Shown here piece by piece: positions 12,238 through 23,387 of a stretch of 64,000 nucleotides of DNA. The stretch covers positions 310,001 to 374,000 of the forward strand of contig JALJCO010001448.1 in assembly GCA_023101725.1 (NCBI GenBank), in the 5' to 3' direction. Within the stretch, counting starts at the first letter, position 1, and every line of letters begins with the position of its first letter. The position numbers and the translations under genes are program-made. The notes under the pieces were generated by a model. That model made no database searches. It was not told the origin of the DNA and was given only the letters and a program-made list of their open reading frames with translations. The DNA is from Atherinomorus stipes (lineage: Eukaryota > Chordata > Actinopteri > Atheriniformes > Atherinidae).

Positions 12238-12505
12238 GTTTATGCTACATTATGGGGACCATGTTCCGTATTTTACCATCACCATGAGGACGTTTTGCCT
12301 TCGTGGGGACATTTTCTCAGTCCCCACGGGTCCAAACCCTGTTTTGAGGATCAAGATCAGGTTTTAGAGATTAGGGTACAATTAGGTTTTGGTTAGGATT
12401 AGGGCAAGGGTTAGGTTTCGGCAATCAGTTATGGGCATTAGGTTTAGGGTAAGGGGCTAGGGAATGCATTATGTCAATGGATGTACCCCACGGGGATGTG
12501 TGTGT
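12238..12505 (+). repeat. Dispersed fish repeat with TTAGG-like words
   Basis: Shows CATTATGGGGACCATGTTCC, TCGTGGGGACATTTTCTCAG, then degenerate GGTTAGGATTAGGGCAAGGG words and GGGAATGCATTATGTCAATG, flanked by TG runs on both sides. This layout is a familiar teleost repeat. It is not a telomere remnant because the TTAGG words are irregular. Confidence 0.65.
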
Positions 12506-12526
12506 GTGCGTGTGTGGTTGTGTGTG

Positions 12527-12644
12527 CGGCGGCCTGTCCAGGATGCACCCTGCATCTCGCCTGATAATTGATCGGCTCCAGCAACCATCTGCAACCCTGA
12601 CTCAGACAAGCGACATAGAGAATGAATGAATGACTGAATGAATG
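12527..12644 (+). repeat. SINE/LINE tail fragment
   Basis: GCGGCCTGTCCAGGATGCAC, CATCTCGCCTGATAATTG and GGCTCCAGCAACC, ending in (ATGA)n. A diverged copy of the tail at 1440-1600. Confidence 0.8.
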
Positions 12645-13861
12645 TTTTAACTTCTCACTTTGCCGTCACTGAGATGCTCCCCATAGATTTTCTCTGGCAT
12701 AGCTGTAATTATTTCTTTCTTCTAATTAGTGTGGAAATTTGATTACTGTTAATTGCATCAAAAAGTGCCTCGAGCAAAATCTGCCAGTGTGTTCCCACAG
12801 CCCACGCAACGAAAGCCCGTGACAAAAACTGTGTCACAGGCAGGCTGCCTGTTTCCCTCTGCCTGCCAACAAACAGTTTCACACTGGAGGAGGAAGTGGG
12901 CAAGTGAGATGGACATAAAAGCATATGGAGGATCTCCAACTGTGGTTGTACTCAAACCTGGCAACTTGGGCCTGAAGAAAGCTCATCTGCTCTTTGGTCA
13001 GTTTGGATTTGTGAAAATAAACATCTAATCAGTGGCCAAGGCTCAGATAATCTACAGCAAGACAAGAAGGTTTGGCCCACGGATATTATAACATCAGTAA
13101 AGATAATAGAGTTTAAGATAGTTCCAGATAAACTTTTCTCTGTAGAAGAAAGAAACATTCTATATTTTCAAAGTCTGATGTCTTTGCTGAAATGGAGGTT
13201 TTAGAATATATGGTGTAAAGTTGGATTATAGCTCCATCTCTTCTAGCAGTCACTCTTTGCAGCTACAGGCTCTGAAGTTTAAAAAAGCTGAACAGAAATC
13301 TATTTATGTTTGCATGCAACACACTTTATTCTGATATCAAACCAATTAAAACCTAACTGAACAAGAAACTACCACGTAAACAGCATTTTCTGTCTACTTT
13401 AACCCAAACAAGGTTAGTGTGAAGCAGCTGGAGGATGTCCTCATGGAAGTCAGCCATTAATCTAGCCAATGCTAAACGAGTCCTGGTAGCTGAGGGGCCG
13501 TCCTCACAATGCCGAATTGCAGTAACACTGCAAAAGTTTTTTTTAGAAATCTGCCCTTTCATCCCCACGAAACTGCGGATTAGCCTCCATGAAACCGATC
13601 ATGTCTGTAACCAGGTCCCAAGGTGGAGAAATTCAAAACCTTCACCATCTGCGTTCCGTGGGAACAGTGAAGCCGTCCAACTGGAGGATACGATGCCAGT
13701 GTGACACACACGGTGCTGATCATGAAAGCAGTAATAGCAGCAGTGATCAGCTGTGTTCCCAACTTGTTTACAGCTTTTGCACCAAAATGCTGCTTTTACA
13801 ACAGAGTATTGCTTCTGTACCGTCAATGGCAGGAGCAAGCCGACATGTGAGGTGAGTCATT
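12645..13861. other. Copine intron 3 stretch, no recognised element
   Basis: Several overlapping frames of 60-90 aa exist on both strands between 12700 and 13850, but none has recognisable motifs or consistent splice boundaries. Confidence 0.45.
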
Positions 13862-14262
13862 GGCCCCGTCCCAATACCCGCACTTCCACCCTTCTGCCCC
13901 AAGAATGCCCGCTCCTGTTGAGGGTTGAAGTGCGTAGTGTGTCCCTATTCTCCAGGGCTGCTCCAGGGCGGAAGTCCACCACGCCCCCTTTGCACCCTCA
14001 ATCCACACTACAGTGAGGTCCGCTGAAGCATATTGCCCATAATTCATTGCTGCGTGTGACGTTTTGAACCATAAAGGCGGAACATGACCATGTTTGGTGA
14101 ATGAGCTCCTGCCGGTGGTGAAAAAAATGCTGTTTCAGATATAAATATTGAAATATTAAATTTTTTACTGCTGTAGGTGAAGTAATTACTGAAGTTTTCC
14201 CTGTTACTTTGAAATATTCTTTGAATATTAATATTCAAAGCATTTGAATAATACTTTGAACC

Positions 14263-14529
14263 GCGCTGGTCTTTTGCAGGTCCAACACAGAGAGACAGAC
14301 AACCATTCACACTCACATTCACTCCGAGGGACAATTTAGAGTGACGAACTAACCTAACATGCATGTGTTTGGACTGTGGGAGGAAGCCGAAGTACCTGGA
14401 GAGAACCCACGCATACACAGGGAGAACATGCAAACTCCACACAGGAAGACCACTGTTGGAATTGTTGGAACCCCCTCCCCAGCCGGGAATTGGACTAGCG
14501 ACCTTCTTACTGTGAGGCCACCGTGCAGC
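14263..14529 (-). repeat. tRNA-derived SINE, 5' part
   Basis: Minus strand: GCACGGTGGCCTCACAGTAA (head with the A-box region deleted), AGTCCAATTCCCGGC (B-box relic), GGAGTTTGCATGTTCTCCCT, CGTGGGTTCTCTCCAGGTAC and GTGTGAATGGTTGTCTGTCT. It stops inside the core before the LINE-like tail. Its missing 3' half is the family part kept at 1440-1600. Confidence 0.85.
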
Positions 14530-14543
14530 CAATTAATTTTTAT

Positions 14544-16935
14544 TTAAAGGAGCTGTATCATGCTTTTCAACCGTTCCAAAAGTCAAATACAGGCATTTAT
14601 AAGCTAAATATGTTCCAATCGTTACTGTAGAAACTAATTCGGTGTTAAATATTAGTTTTTCTATGCGTCTAATTTCCAACACGGATGTAAGATGGCTGAC
14701 TGCACTGAACCATGAAGCTCTCGACCAATTGCAACGTTTTACGCCCATTTCATGGCGTCGCCCCAGAAGAGACACTGATTCTGAAGGGGCACAGAATAGT
14801 TTTTAACAACGGCACCGGCAGCTCACATGGATGTTATTTGTAAACATTGATGGATAATCTGACTCCGATCGACAGGATAAAATGGAGCAGCCTGTTATGG
14901 AGCTGTATGCGCTCGGCCCAGAGTCTCATATGGAGTTTGAAGTACACGCAGTACCACAGAAGTACCACAGAGACCGCTGACAAGTAGGGATGGGTACCGA
15001 AATCGGTACTTTTATTGGTACCTACTGAACTCCGTCGGTACTACCGGGTACCGATTCACGTAAAATCAAAGGTACCATGTTTCGGTACCTAAATGCATCC
15101 TTTTTAATGTGAGGTAGTGGAGGAGTTTGTTATTTCTGTGCAGCACATGAACGTTGCATCGCAGCATGACATCAGCAGCAGCGGCCGCGTGTTCAGTCAG
15201 AAGCTTTCCTGCTTCACTTCTCTAAAACATCAAGTTCGCTGCATTATTTGTGATGCCAGCGGCGGGAACACGTCTGATCTGAGGAAGCAGCAGATTAAAC
15301 ACAATATTCTTTTCAAAGTTCCGTTCCCGATGCGTCATCCGCAGCCCGCAGAAAAAAGAGGGAGAAGTCCGTCAGCGCCTCGGCGGCTGAACAGATGTAA
15401 TCGGGGGCAGATAATAACCAGCAGGGTTCACAAACTGCCATTCAAGAACTTAATACGATGTGAATATTTACTGAGTTCAGCATCAACCAAGACAGTAAAC
15501 CAGTTCTGGGGCGACGCGCAGGTCACATCTCTCCCTCCCTCCCTCTGTCGCATCCCACATCTTTATTAAATTCTTCATCACAGCGAAGTTTCCGCACGCG
15601 AGTGCACCAGCCACCATACTGCCATCTGATAAATAAGAGTCTGCGTCTCTGAAACAGCTTGTATGGTTTAACCAGCACGGCAGAAACTGTCTGCATCAAG
15701 TTAGTAACCTGATCCCTGCAGCAGGATTACAGCCTCCAGACCTGCGCAAAACGCCGCCACAAAATCAGTTTAGTGTCGAAGAATATTCCGTCTTTTTTCT
15801 CATTAAATTATTGTGTCATTATTATTATTTTGTCTGGAACAAACTCCCAGAAAGTCTCAGATCAGCTGAAACACTTGTTCTCAGCTGCATTCTATAGATT
15901 TTACTCGAAAGTTCAAATCTGCACGGCTCTATGCTCTCTTTTTAATCTTAAATATTTTTAATGTTTGTCATTTTAAAATCATACTTCTAGTTTTTGTTCT
16001 TAATTATTTTCCCTCTTACACCCCTGCTGCAATGCTTGGTTTATCTAAAGCACTTTGAATTTTCCTGTAGGCTACATGAAATGTGCTGTATAAAAAAACT
16101 TGCCTTGCCATTAAGTTTCCCTGTTACCAGATGCTCTGACATCATAGAGAAACAGCTGGATTTTGCTTTAATATATTATTAAAAAATTCTATGTTGAGAA
16201 TGAGAAATAAATCTGTTATTGCCATATAAACACACATAAGTACCGAAAACTGGTACCGTTTGGTACCGGTACCGATTCGCAGGTATCGAAAGTTGGTACT
16301 GTATCGATTCAAATGTGAAAGGTACCCATCCCTACTGACAAGTAAGTAAATTAGCGAACAAATCATAGGCTAACAGTTAGTGTTGAGCTGAGAGACTTGT
16401 TTCACTCACCAGTGCTGTTGTCTGTCCATGCGCGTTTTTATAGTAGGAACTGCGTCAGGTTTCAGAAGTAATCCCAGAGAAAAAAAAAACTTTACTGCCA
16501 GAGATTCATGAAGTTGTCAGGAGTGAAGTTCACACACAAAGTTGAGTTTTTTTTCTGCTCCTGAAGTTATAATCCAACCACTTCTGGCAAGTCGATTCGT
16601 CCAGTACAACAAATAAACTTCCACGCTGAACATAACCACATTTTCCCCAACTTGCCGTCCTCTAGAGCTTAAAAAAAAAATTCTCCTGAACTCTGGATCA
16701 AACGTCTGTTAGCTGATGGCTGTTTGTCTCTGAGGAAATCTTCCTGCAGGCTGTTAGTTTTTTTCCTCAGAGAGTGTGTATAAGTTAGGATTCTCTAAGA
16801 GTTTCTGTTCAACAAAGAAGGTGTCTTGCTACGATGCTGCGCATGTGTATTTGACGCTTCGTGATTGGTGCCTCCTCGTTGCGTATTCTGGTGTCAGTCA
16901 GTTATGTTAAGGAAGCTACCGCTTGGCCTGAATAT
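14544..16935 (+). repeat. TTAA-type repeat, copy 2 (split by hAT)
   Basis: TTTAAAGGAGCTGTATCATG onward parallels 423-1439 through CAGAGACCGCTGACAAG. It resumes after the hAT element with CTGACAAGTAAGTAAATT and runs to CTTGGCCTGAAT. The first-exon-like frame is present as MELYALGPES, degraded by substitutions and an 18-base tandem duplication of the CAGTACCACAGA type. So copy 1 is the better preserved one. Confidence 0.85.
14985..16334. mobile_element. Non-autonomous hAT element, 1350 bp, perfect 8-bp target duplication
   Basis: Ends TAGGGATGGGTACC and GGTACCCATCCCTA are perfect inverted repeats. The flanks are identical 8-mers CTGACAAG (14977-14984 and 16335-16342), present once in repeat copy 1 (840-847). 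GGTACC or GGTAC words cluster within ~110 bp of both ends, as subterminal transposase-binding repeats do in hAT elements. The interior frame 15117-15569 (150 aa) has RCIICDASGG followed by an H, possibly a BED-finger relic, but there is no catalytic or dimerisation region. The element therefore needs a transposase supplied in trans. Confidence 0.93.
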
Positions 16936-17048
16936 TCGTATATACAGTATTACTCAAATATGCACAAATGAAGAAAAAAACGACTTAAATGAAGTTTTTT
17001 ATGAGGAAATAACACAGTAACATGCTGAAAAGCTCTTAAAAGTCCATT

Positions 17049-17125
17049 TTTCAGAAAAACTTTATTTACACAGGTAAGTCCCATTGAGACACAGCGTCTT
17101 TAACAAGGGAGACCCGTTTACCTGA
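17049..17125 (-). repeat. Common fish repeat, LINE-like 3' end
   Basis: TTTATTTACACAGGTAAGTC, CCATTGAGACACAGCGTCTT and AACAAGGGAGACCCGTTTAC. The family recurs degraded at 49087-49185. On the minus strand it ends in an A/T-rich TTAAATAAA-like tail, suggesting a non-LTR 3' end (inference). Confidence 0.6.
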
Positions 17126-17796
17126 CATACATGTTTTTATGGACATTCTAAGCTAACAACAACAGTCACAAAGCAGACAATTTAATCATTATTATACATG
17201 TAGTTTAGAATGTAACAGTTATTTATCCCTGTGCTGGTGAAATTATACAGCCACCTACATAAATTAGTTCTGTAATTCATTTATTTATTAATCAAACGCG
17301 TGTGAATTTCATAACATATATTTTACAAGAATAGATGAAATGAACCTTATTCTGTTTAGGTCTGAAAATGACGTCTCTTCACCAGGAACAGAGATGAAGG
17401 CGAGTTTGGAAACGATGACATAAAATGATGTTGTGGTGCAAGATGATGGAGGAACCATCACTGTCCCAGTTCTGACATTTTCCCGCTCGAACCTGCACAC
17501 TCCAACTCTTAATGTGCACTTTTCCCAAGTGCGCACTTCATACAGGACCATAGGGTTTAGGGTGGGTATTGGGACAGGGCCAAATTCTGCGCAGTCGCTA
17601 CATCTTGTTCTAGATTTGAAGTGTTGCTCTTTATCATTGTTGCGCCACCTGCAGCCTTGTAGTACTACAGCAGTTTCCTGGAGACAGTGGCGGTTTTTCG
17701 CCTCTGTCTTCACACCTGAACCAGCTTTGGCGCAGTGGGGATGTGGCCTGATTGGCTGTAGCCAGGAAATGATGAGGGGACAACTTATACATCTAA

Positions 17797-18703
17797 AGCT
17801 AGGTACACACTACAGGATTCCTGAGACCTTCATAGATGTAGAGACCACACACTTGATGATTACAAAAGACAAATCACACAAGATTTGCCTCTTCTGATCA
17901 TATAGTGTGGGGTGTACAGGACAGAGAACACCTCACACTAACTGATTCATCAGCAGAGAATCGGCTCCTTCACTGTCAACATCTCAAATCTCGCGATATC
18001 AAACGAGACTTCGTGACGAGACTTCGTGACGAGACTTCGCGGCGAGACTTCGCGGCGAGACTTCGTGACGAGACTTCAGTGACGAGACTTTAGCATAAAC
18101 AAACGTAGCGGACTTTTCAGCCTCTTACATTGTGGGGAAAAAAACACACATACATAGAAAATAACATTGTGGAAAAAGTCATAGAGGCTAATAAGAATGT
18201 GGCTGTATGACCGCAAGTTGGAGGTGAATAAAAATGGCCACAAACATTAGATAGCTTGGAGAGCAGGGCTGTAAGCTAATGGCTATGTGCTTTTTGTTTT
18301 TGTTTACTTCCTTTTCCGTCAGTCAGCTGTTAGTCAGCTGTTGGCTCTTGCGTTTTGATTGGCTGTTGTTCCGGGAGCCTTCACGTGATTTCCCAATGAG
18401 AGCAGCGTTTTTGATTTTGCACAGCTGTGAACACTGTGCGTGTTCGGGTCCTCTCGGAACACCACACACACCAGGATTTCTAGTCGCAAATATTAAACAT
18501 GTTCATTATCTACGATCTCTCCTTCCGAGGCCTTCCGAGCGGATCGGATCGAACAAAATCACTCGTAACTCACATCACACCATGAGAAGATCAGATGCAA
18601 TGTTTTTTGCAAACATCCGACAATCGGACCTTTGCTGGCTTTGATCGTAAGGGGAAGATCGGGACATAAATCAGGCTGATTTTCCTGTAGTGTGTACCTG
18701 CCT
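17797..18703. mobile_element. Harbinger-like non-autonomous element, 907 bp, TAA target duplication
   Basis: TIRs AGCTAGGTACACACTACAGG and (reverse complement of right end) AGGCAGGTACACACTACAGG differ at two bases. TAA flanks both sides (17794-17796 and 18704-18706). A 3-bp TWA duplication is typical of PIF/Harbinger. The interior has no transposase but includes the tandem array at 18003-18090. Confidence 0.8.
18003..18090 (+). repeat. 13-14-bp tandem array (ACGAGACTTCGTG), ~7 units
   Basis: Successive units vary at the last bases (CGTG, CGCGG, CAGTG). The array sits inside the Harbinger-like element and is CpG-rich compared with its surroundings. Confidence 0.9.
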
Positions 18704-19000
18704 TAACCCAGCAACCAAGTGTGTCAGCCACAGCAAGGCTGGAAATGACCAGTTCTGCTTGAATACTGAGGCCAGTAACACACTTGATAATATCTATGTT
18801 TAATGGTGACACCCAAAAAAATCCCACTTTTCCATGTTAAAACAGCTACAGGTGTGTTGGTGTAGGACCTCAGCTAAAACATGCTGTAAACTCCTAAAAG
18901 TGAACTGGCTTTGTTTTTTCATGTGGGCTCTTTGTTCACACCAAAAATGGCCACAAGAGTACACACTCCACAATATGCGATTTTGCTCCTCCTTCTAAAT

Positions 19001-19213
19001 CTGGGTTTCCCAATCCTGGTCCACAGGGACACCTGCCCTGCATGTATTCCAGGTTTCCAACTCCACCACACCTGATTCAGATCAACTCAACTGCTCATCA
19101 AGTTTGCAAGCTGCTAACGAGCCTTTCATCTGAGTCAGGTGTGCTGAAGTAGGAACATCTTAATAACCAGCAGGGCAGGGGTCCCTGAGGACCAGGATTG
19201 AGAAACACTGTTC
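19001..19213. mobile_element. Palindromic MITE, 213 bp
   Basis: Left CCCAATCCTGGTCCACAGGG with ACACCTGCCCTGC; right GCAGGGCAGGGGTCCCTGAG with GACCAGGATTGAGAAACACT. The arms are inverted. A familiar teleost element with CACCTGATT and GAGTCAGGTGTG words inside. Partial relatives occur at 39379-39588 and 56740-56842. Confidence 0.8.
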
Positions 19214-19249
19214 TAGACCAACATCAGACTAGCAAGCTACTTAGGGCGG

Positions 19250-19378
19250 GGTCTCATGGGTTTCCCCAAACGAACACAACTTGAACGATCTGGATTCTCG
19301 CAGCAGGGGTCCGACAACTCTGCACGGTCTCATGGTTGTTTTCTGAAACATTTTGAGGAAGAAACCGTTGTCATCACA
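19250..19378 (-). repeat. 129-bp repeated segment, copy 1
   Basis: Aligns without gaps to 55271-55399 (20 differences in 129 bases). Open in one frame (CDDNGFFLKMFQKTTMRPC...), but 14 of 17 codon differences change the amino acid, so selection on this frame is not supported. Parent element not identified. Confidence 0.7.
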
Positions 19379-20234
19379 CTGTGCCACAAGTAGAAAGAGA
19401 TGGCAAAACTTCAGTCCAGCTGGTGGCGTCACCACCTGTTACAGTGCGATATCTGTCACGAATAGACAATCTATGTACGTACATGCGTCGTAGTTGACGG
19501 CCCCTCGTCAGTGCAGCGCAGCATATGTACTGACCGAGAGAGAGCCAGCATGAAGGGAGCTGCGGCGAGAGACAAACAACCGCTACGAGAGATCCGAGAT
19601 CCTGGCAAGATGGCTGCTACTGAGTCCAAAAACATCCACAAATATAAATATTTCTCCATAAATAAAGTTTAAAAAGTGTGAAAAACATTATATAGTCTAA
19701 TTTAATGCTGTTTAAATGTTTAATGGTCATTTTTCTTTGCATTCAGTTAAACGCTACCAGGCTGAAAACCAGCGGCGCTCTGTAGCCCTGATAATCTACA
19801 CTGATAGATGATCAGTAAAAAAATTGGCAACATCGCTGTTGGTCTTTATTTACATAGAGGTTCTTCGTGGGATACAACACAAGCAGGGATTTGCGCCGAC
19901 AGCTCAGCGCACATCTGCTTACATACAAGCCGGCGGGATCACCAATGACGTATGTGATTGTTGAAGGGGTGTCCCAATTTGTAGGGGTTGACTTTCACGC
20001 CTACCCCTTGTAGCTTCGTTTTAAGTGCAAGGGCCAAGGGGAAGGGGTAGGGGTAAAAAAGAGAATTGGGATTGGGCCTAATTCTCTTGCATGACCTCAC
20101 GAAAAAAAGACATTTGTGAAAAAAAACAGATTTAGCTTAATTTAAAGATTAATTTGAAGATAATTTCAGGGGGATTGCCGATGCAAAATACCAGGTCATG
20201 ACACATTCAATTCAACCTTTAGTCTATTTGTCCC
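19379..20234. other. Element remnants of unknown type
   Basis: The stretch ends near 20082 with GGGTAGGGGTAAAAAAGAGA and ATTGGGATTGGGCC, resembling the terminus of the GGCCC-CCCAAT TIR class seen at 13862. No matching left end found. Otherwise featureless. Confidence 0.35.
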
Positions 20235-20501
20235 TTAAAGGTGCAGTATGTTGAATTACTGACATCTAGCGGTAAAGATGGGTATAGCACAGTAATGACT
20301 GTATGGTTGAAATCAGTGGCCAAAATTCTTAGAGGCGTAAACATATTTTCATCTGTGAGTGGAGTGGATCCATTGCACTGCAGGTAACTACTACAACATT
20401 GTGTACATGTGTACTGTCTTCCTCTATGGTCCTTTTAAGGAATTACTCATCCAAAACGGTGCCCCAGCACATATCTAACAAAGCCAGTACTGCAGCTTTA
20501 A
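20235..20501. mobile_element. TTAA-flanked MITE, 267 bp
   Basis: TTAAAGGTGCAGTATG at the left and TACTGCAGCTTTAA at the right. Contains GACATCTAGCGGT, typical of a common fish TTAA MITE. Target TTAA at 20235-20238 and 20498-20501. Confidence 0.75.
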
Positions 20502-20521
20502 TGCTCAGAGGCTTCTAGCCT

Positions 20522-21113
20522 TGTCTCAAACCGCACACTTGTCAGAGTGCACTGGAATTCAGTGCGTAGTGCGCACTGTGTACTTCATCTGTAGTGCACA
20601 CTATTGTCGCTAAATGCTGACCCAAACAGAGCACTGCACTTACAGGAAGTGATGGACTAGCATTACCCGCTAACCTGAGCTAACTCTACTGAGCTGGTAT
20701 AACCGCAGCCTCAAACACATGACCAGATCATAACTGTCATCAGGGAGTGAACAGCTTGGTAGCATGCCACAATATACATTAGTGATTATGTCTAAATCAT
20801 TTCATAAACGTTACTTAAATCAAGTACAACACCATCTCCAATGCAGCAGGGGTCGCCACCACTTCATTCATCGCCATTATTCAGCTCTGAAGGAAGTATG
20901 AAAGTCCCGCCTCTTCCTCCACGTCAACAAGATGGCGTCCATTTAGTGCGAGTAGTGTGCTTCATTCTGCACTGCATTTTTGGGCGTGATTAGGGCAACA
21001 TCCTGGTACTTTCAGTGCACTGAAATTGTCGCTTAAATGACACCATGTGTGCACTACACACTCAAAAACAGTGATTGAAGTGATTGAAGTGCTCAAGTGC
21101 GCGGTTTGGGACA
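20522..21113 (+). mobile_element. TIR element, 592 bp, complete copy
   Basis: TIRs TGTCTCAAACCGCACACTTG and (reverse complement of right end) TGTCCCAAACCGCGCACTTG match at 18 of 20. Many GTGCACT and AGTGCGCAC words lie near both ends. An inverted, truncated relative is at 51950-52394. No coding capacity. Confidence 0.82.
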
Positions 21114-21928
21114 GACCCTCTGACTTCACACACAGAGTTGTCTGTCCATTCAGAGACACCGTAGTAAAAATGGTTGCTCATTCTGGAAATCCCGAATCAT
21201 GTTTTCAGTGTTTAATGTATTCAGTTGCAGCTGATTGTCCCGCACCACTCAATGCAGGTCCTCACCAGTTTCCTGCACTCTCCCTCCTTATTTCCACTGA
21301 TGCATGCAACTATGTCTGTGTCAAACTAAAATTTCCATATATGACAGTAGTCAGAGGAGAACGGGGGACATGCAGCTCCCCGTGGGGATCCTGTTTAGCT
21401 GATCAGGGTCCTGGATTTACTGCCACCTGTCCTCTCAATCTGTTCATGAAATAGTCAGTTAACAAGACACAAGGTATGTCTCCACTTCCATGATGGTCAG
21501 TTTCTTCTGCAACAGGATGGCCTGAGTTGTACTAAATACCCCAGAGAAATAGAAAATAAAAGTATTAAAAAATCCTCCCAGTGCAGCATCCTACTCCATC
21601 TTCCTCTATAAACAAACTGAAGTGCATCTGGTTCATGTTGCACCTTCAGCAGAAGCTGTCATACCATCTTCCTCCCATCACGGAGGTGGAGGGGATGGCA
21701 GGCAAAGCTGAAGAAACCAGTTGAAGAATGTGATAAATTCAGTCGCTTGGCTGCCTCCAACTTTCTACTGTATGACTCTTTAGCTTCTCTCAGACAAAGT
21801 TTGTTTTCTCAAGATGACAAGATAATTACTGTTCAAAAGTTCAAGTGTGTAATTCTGTGAATGAGTGATCGGTGAACAACACATCACAATTTCAGCCTTT
21901 ATTAGACTCAGTAGCAAAGTCTGATGTA
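21114..21928. other. Intron stretch, nothing recognised
   Basis: The 135-aa plus-strand frame at 21047-21454 begins inside the preceding element and has no recognisable motif. Confidence 0.45.
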
Positions 21929-22445
21929 AGCATCGACCGATACATCGGCCAGCCAATATTTTAGGCCGACATTTGCTTTTTTTCTGGTATCAGCATCGGT
22001 CAATACGTTGGGTGTGTTGGCCGATACATCCCCCCCCCGGCATAATTTACAGACCGGCATCTAGACAGGCAGCATTTGTTGGAGACACTGCTCCTGCCCC
22101 TTCTCTCCTCCACTAGCAGCGCTGGAAGCCTGCAGCTCTGCCTAACGAAGCTTTTCATATTAAAAGTTGTAAAATTAGTTTCCATCGTGTCCTTCATCAT
22201 ACTCAGCCGCAACCAGCTGATTGACGGCTATGAAAAGCGCTGTCTGATTTTACTACAAAATCAAATAAAAATCATTTTAGGAGGGCAAAAGCTCAGTTGT
22301 GTTCCAAACCGTCTTCCTTTATCCGTTCACTGTACATGTATATACTGAAGAGTTTTATTAACATTTAGGTTATGCAATATATAGAGAAATTAAACATTTA
22401 TTTTCAGTAATTACTAACTTTCATATCGGCATTGATCGTGGTATG
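21929..22445. mobile_element. Probable hAT-derived remnant with CGATA/CGGCC words
   Basis: GACCGATACATCGGCCAGCC and GGCCGATACATC near one end, and CATATCGGCATTGATCGTGG at the other. This resembles a frequent fish hAT family. The termini are too worn for a target duplication. Confidence 0.45.
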
Positions 22446-22454
22446 ACCATCTGT

Positions 22455-22898
22455 AATGGATGGACAGTCCGTTGAACATAATAGGGGTCAGGTTGAGGAA
22501 TTTGATTGTTCAACATCTTGTGTGTCCGGTGTCTCTGGTTACGGACAGTCTGAACTGTGATGCGTCTGTTGTGCAGACCAATGGTCTCATCAGCTGTGTG
22601 TCGCTGGTCTTAGCCGATCCCACAGATGGACGAGCCAGATGTGGCAATCTTGTGCTGGTGTGGTCACACGTGGCTGACGAGGACGAGGTTGATTTGCAGC
22701 AGTGTCAGTCTGTCGGAAACAAACTCTCCAACGGCCTGTGGTTCGATGATGGACAGTGAGCCCTGCAGCTACTGCTCTGGTGGACATCCCTGCATCTAAC
22801 ATGCCAATGGCACGTTCCCGTATAACTTGCGACATCTGAGGCATTATGACCTGAGACAAAATGTGACATTTTGGGGTGGCGTTGTTGTCCCCTGTCAA
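22455..22898 (-). pseudogene. Tc1-like transposase N-terminus, degenerate
   Basis: Minus-strand frame 22898-22590 contains MSQVIRERAIGMLDAGMST and RAVAAGLTVHHRTTGRW, the first (paired-like) helix-turn-helix of Tc1-type transposases. The basic linker PRPRQPRVTTPAQDCHIWL follows. The frame breaks at a stop near 22590, and the homology resumes in another frame as ADETIGLHNRRITVQTVRN, towards the second helix-turn-helix. Nothing resembling the DDE catalytic domain follows. This family binds TIRs as a cut-and-paste transposase, but this copy cannot encode an active enzyme. No matching TIRs with flanking TA were located with confidence. Confidence 0.85.
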
Positions 22899-23314
22899 AG
22901 GATTGTCCTTCAGTTACTCATTTTGTCTGATCACTCACTGTACATGCCCCACCCAAGCACTGGGAAAAAAAAAACAGCTCACTGAGTAAATGCTCACGAA
23001 CAGCGAGTTTGATTAAAAATTATACACAAATCAAGAGAAATATAATTTTTGTACAATAATGTCAGCAAATGCTCTTTTAAAGCTATTAATTTCACATGGC
23101 AACAATATTTTACACGGGCCGTTTACATTTCTGTTCAGTGTTTCTATATATAATTATATATTTTGTGTTTCATAAAAGGTATTCTTTTCAATATTACATA
23201 ATTAAACACTGAAGTAGTTTAGTGCTTTCGAAATCAAATGCATTTTTAATCAAATAATCACTGATCGATCGGTTGACTAATCAGATTATACAAAACTGTA
23301 GCATATTTACATTT

Positions 23315-23387
23315 TCCAGTCAAAAGTTTGGACACTTTCTTATTGAATCTAATGGAAAATTGTGTCCAAACTTTTGCCTGGTAGTGT
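23315..23387. mobile_element. Tc1-type TIR hairpin remnant
   Basis: CCAGTCAAAAGTTTGGACAC and GTGTCCAAACTTTTGCCTGG are inverted around a ~30-bp centre. This is a minimal Tc1 MITE made of the two ends only. Confidence 0.8.

Larger units (their letters stand above)
13862..17581. mobile_element. TIR element, 3.7 kb with nested insertions
   Basis: The left end GGCCCCGTCCCAATACCC and the reverse complement of the right end, GGCCCTGTCCCAATACCC, match at 17 of 18. Between them lie a SINE fragment (14263-14529) and TTAA-repeat copy 2 with its hAT insertion. AAGTGCG-type words occur near both ends. No clear target duplication was seen, so it could instead be two solo ends. No transposase recognised. 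Confidence 0.55.

Noticed and set aside
12360..12460. Interstitial telomere-like TTAGGG words
   Set aside because: The words are irregular and lie inside a dispersed fish repeat with a fixed layout; not a telomeric tract.
13353..13855. Cluster of overlapping 60-91 aa frames on both strands
   Set aside because: No motif, no consistent splice sites and no match to a family I can name; treated as chance frames.
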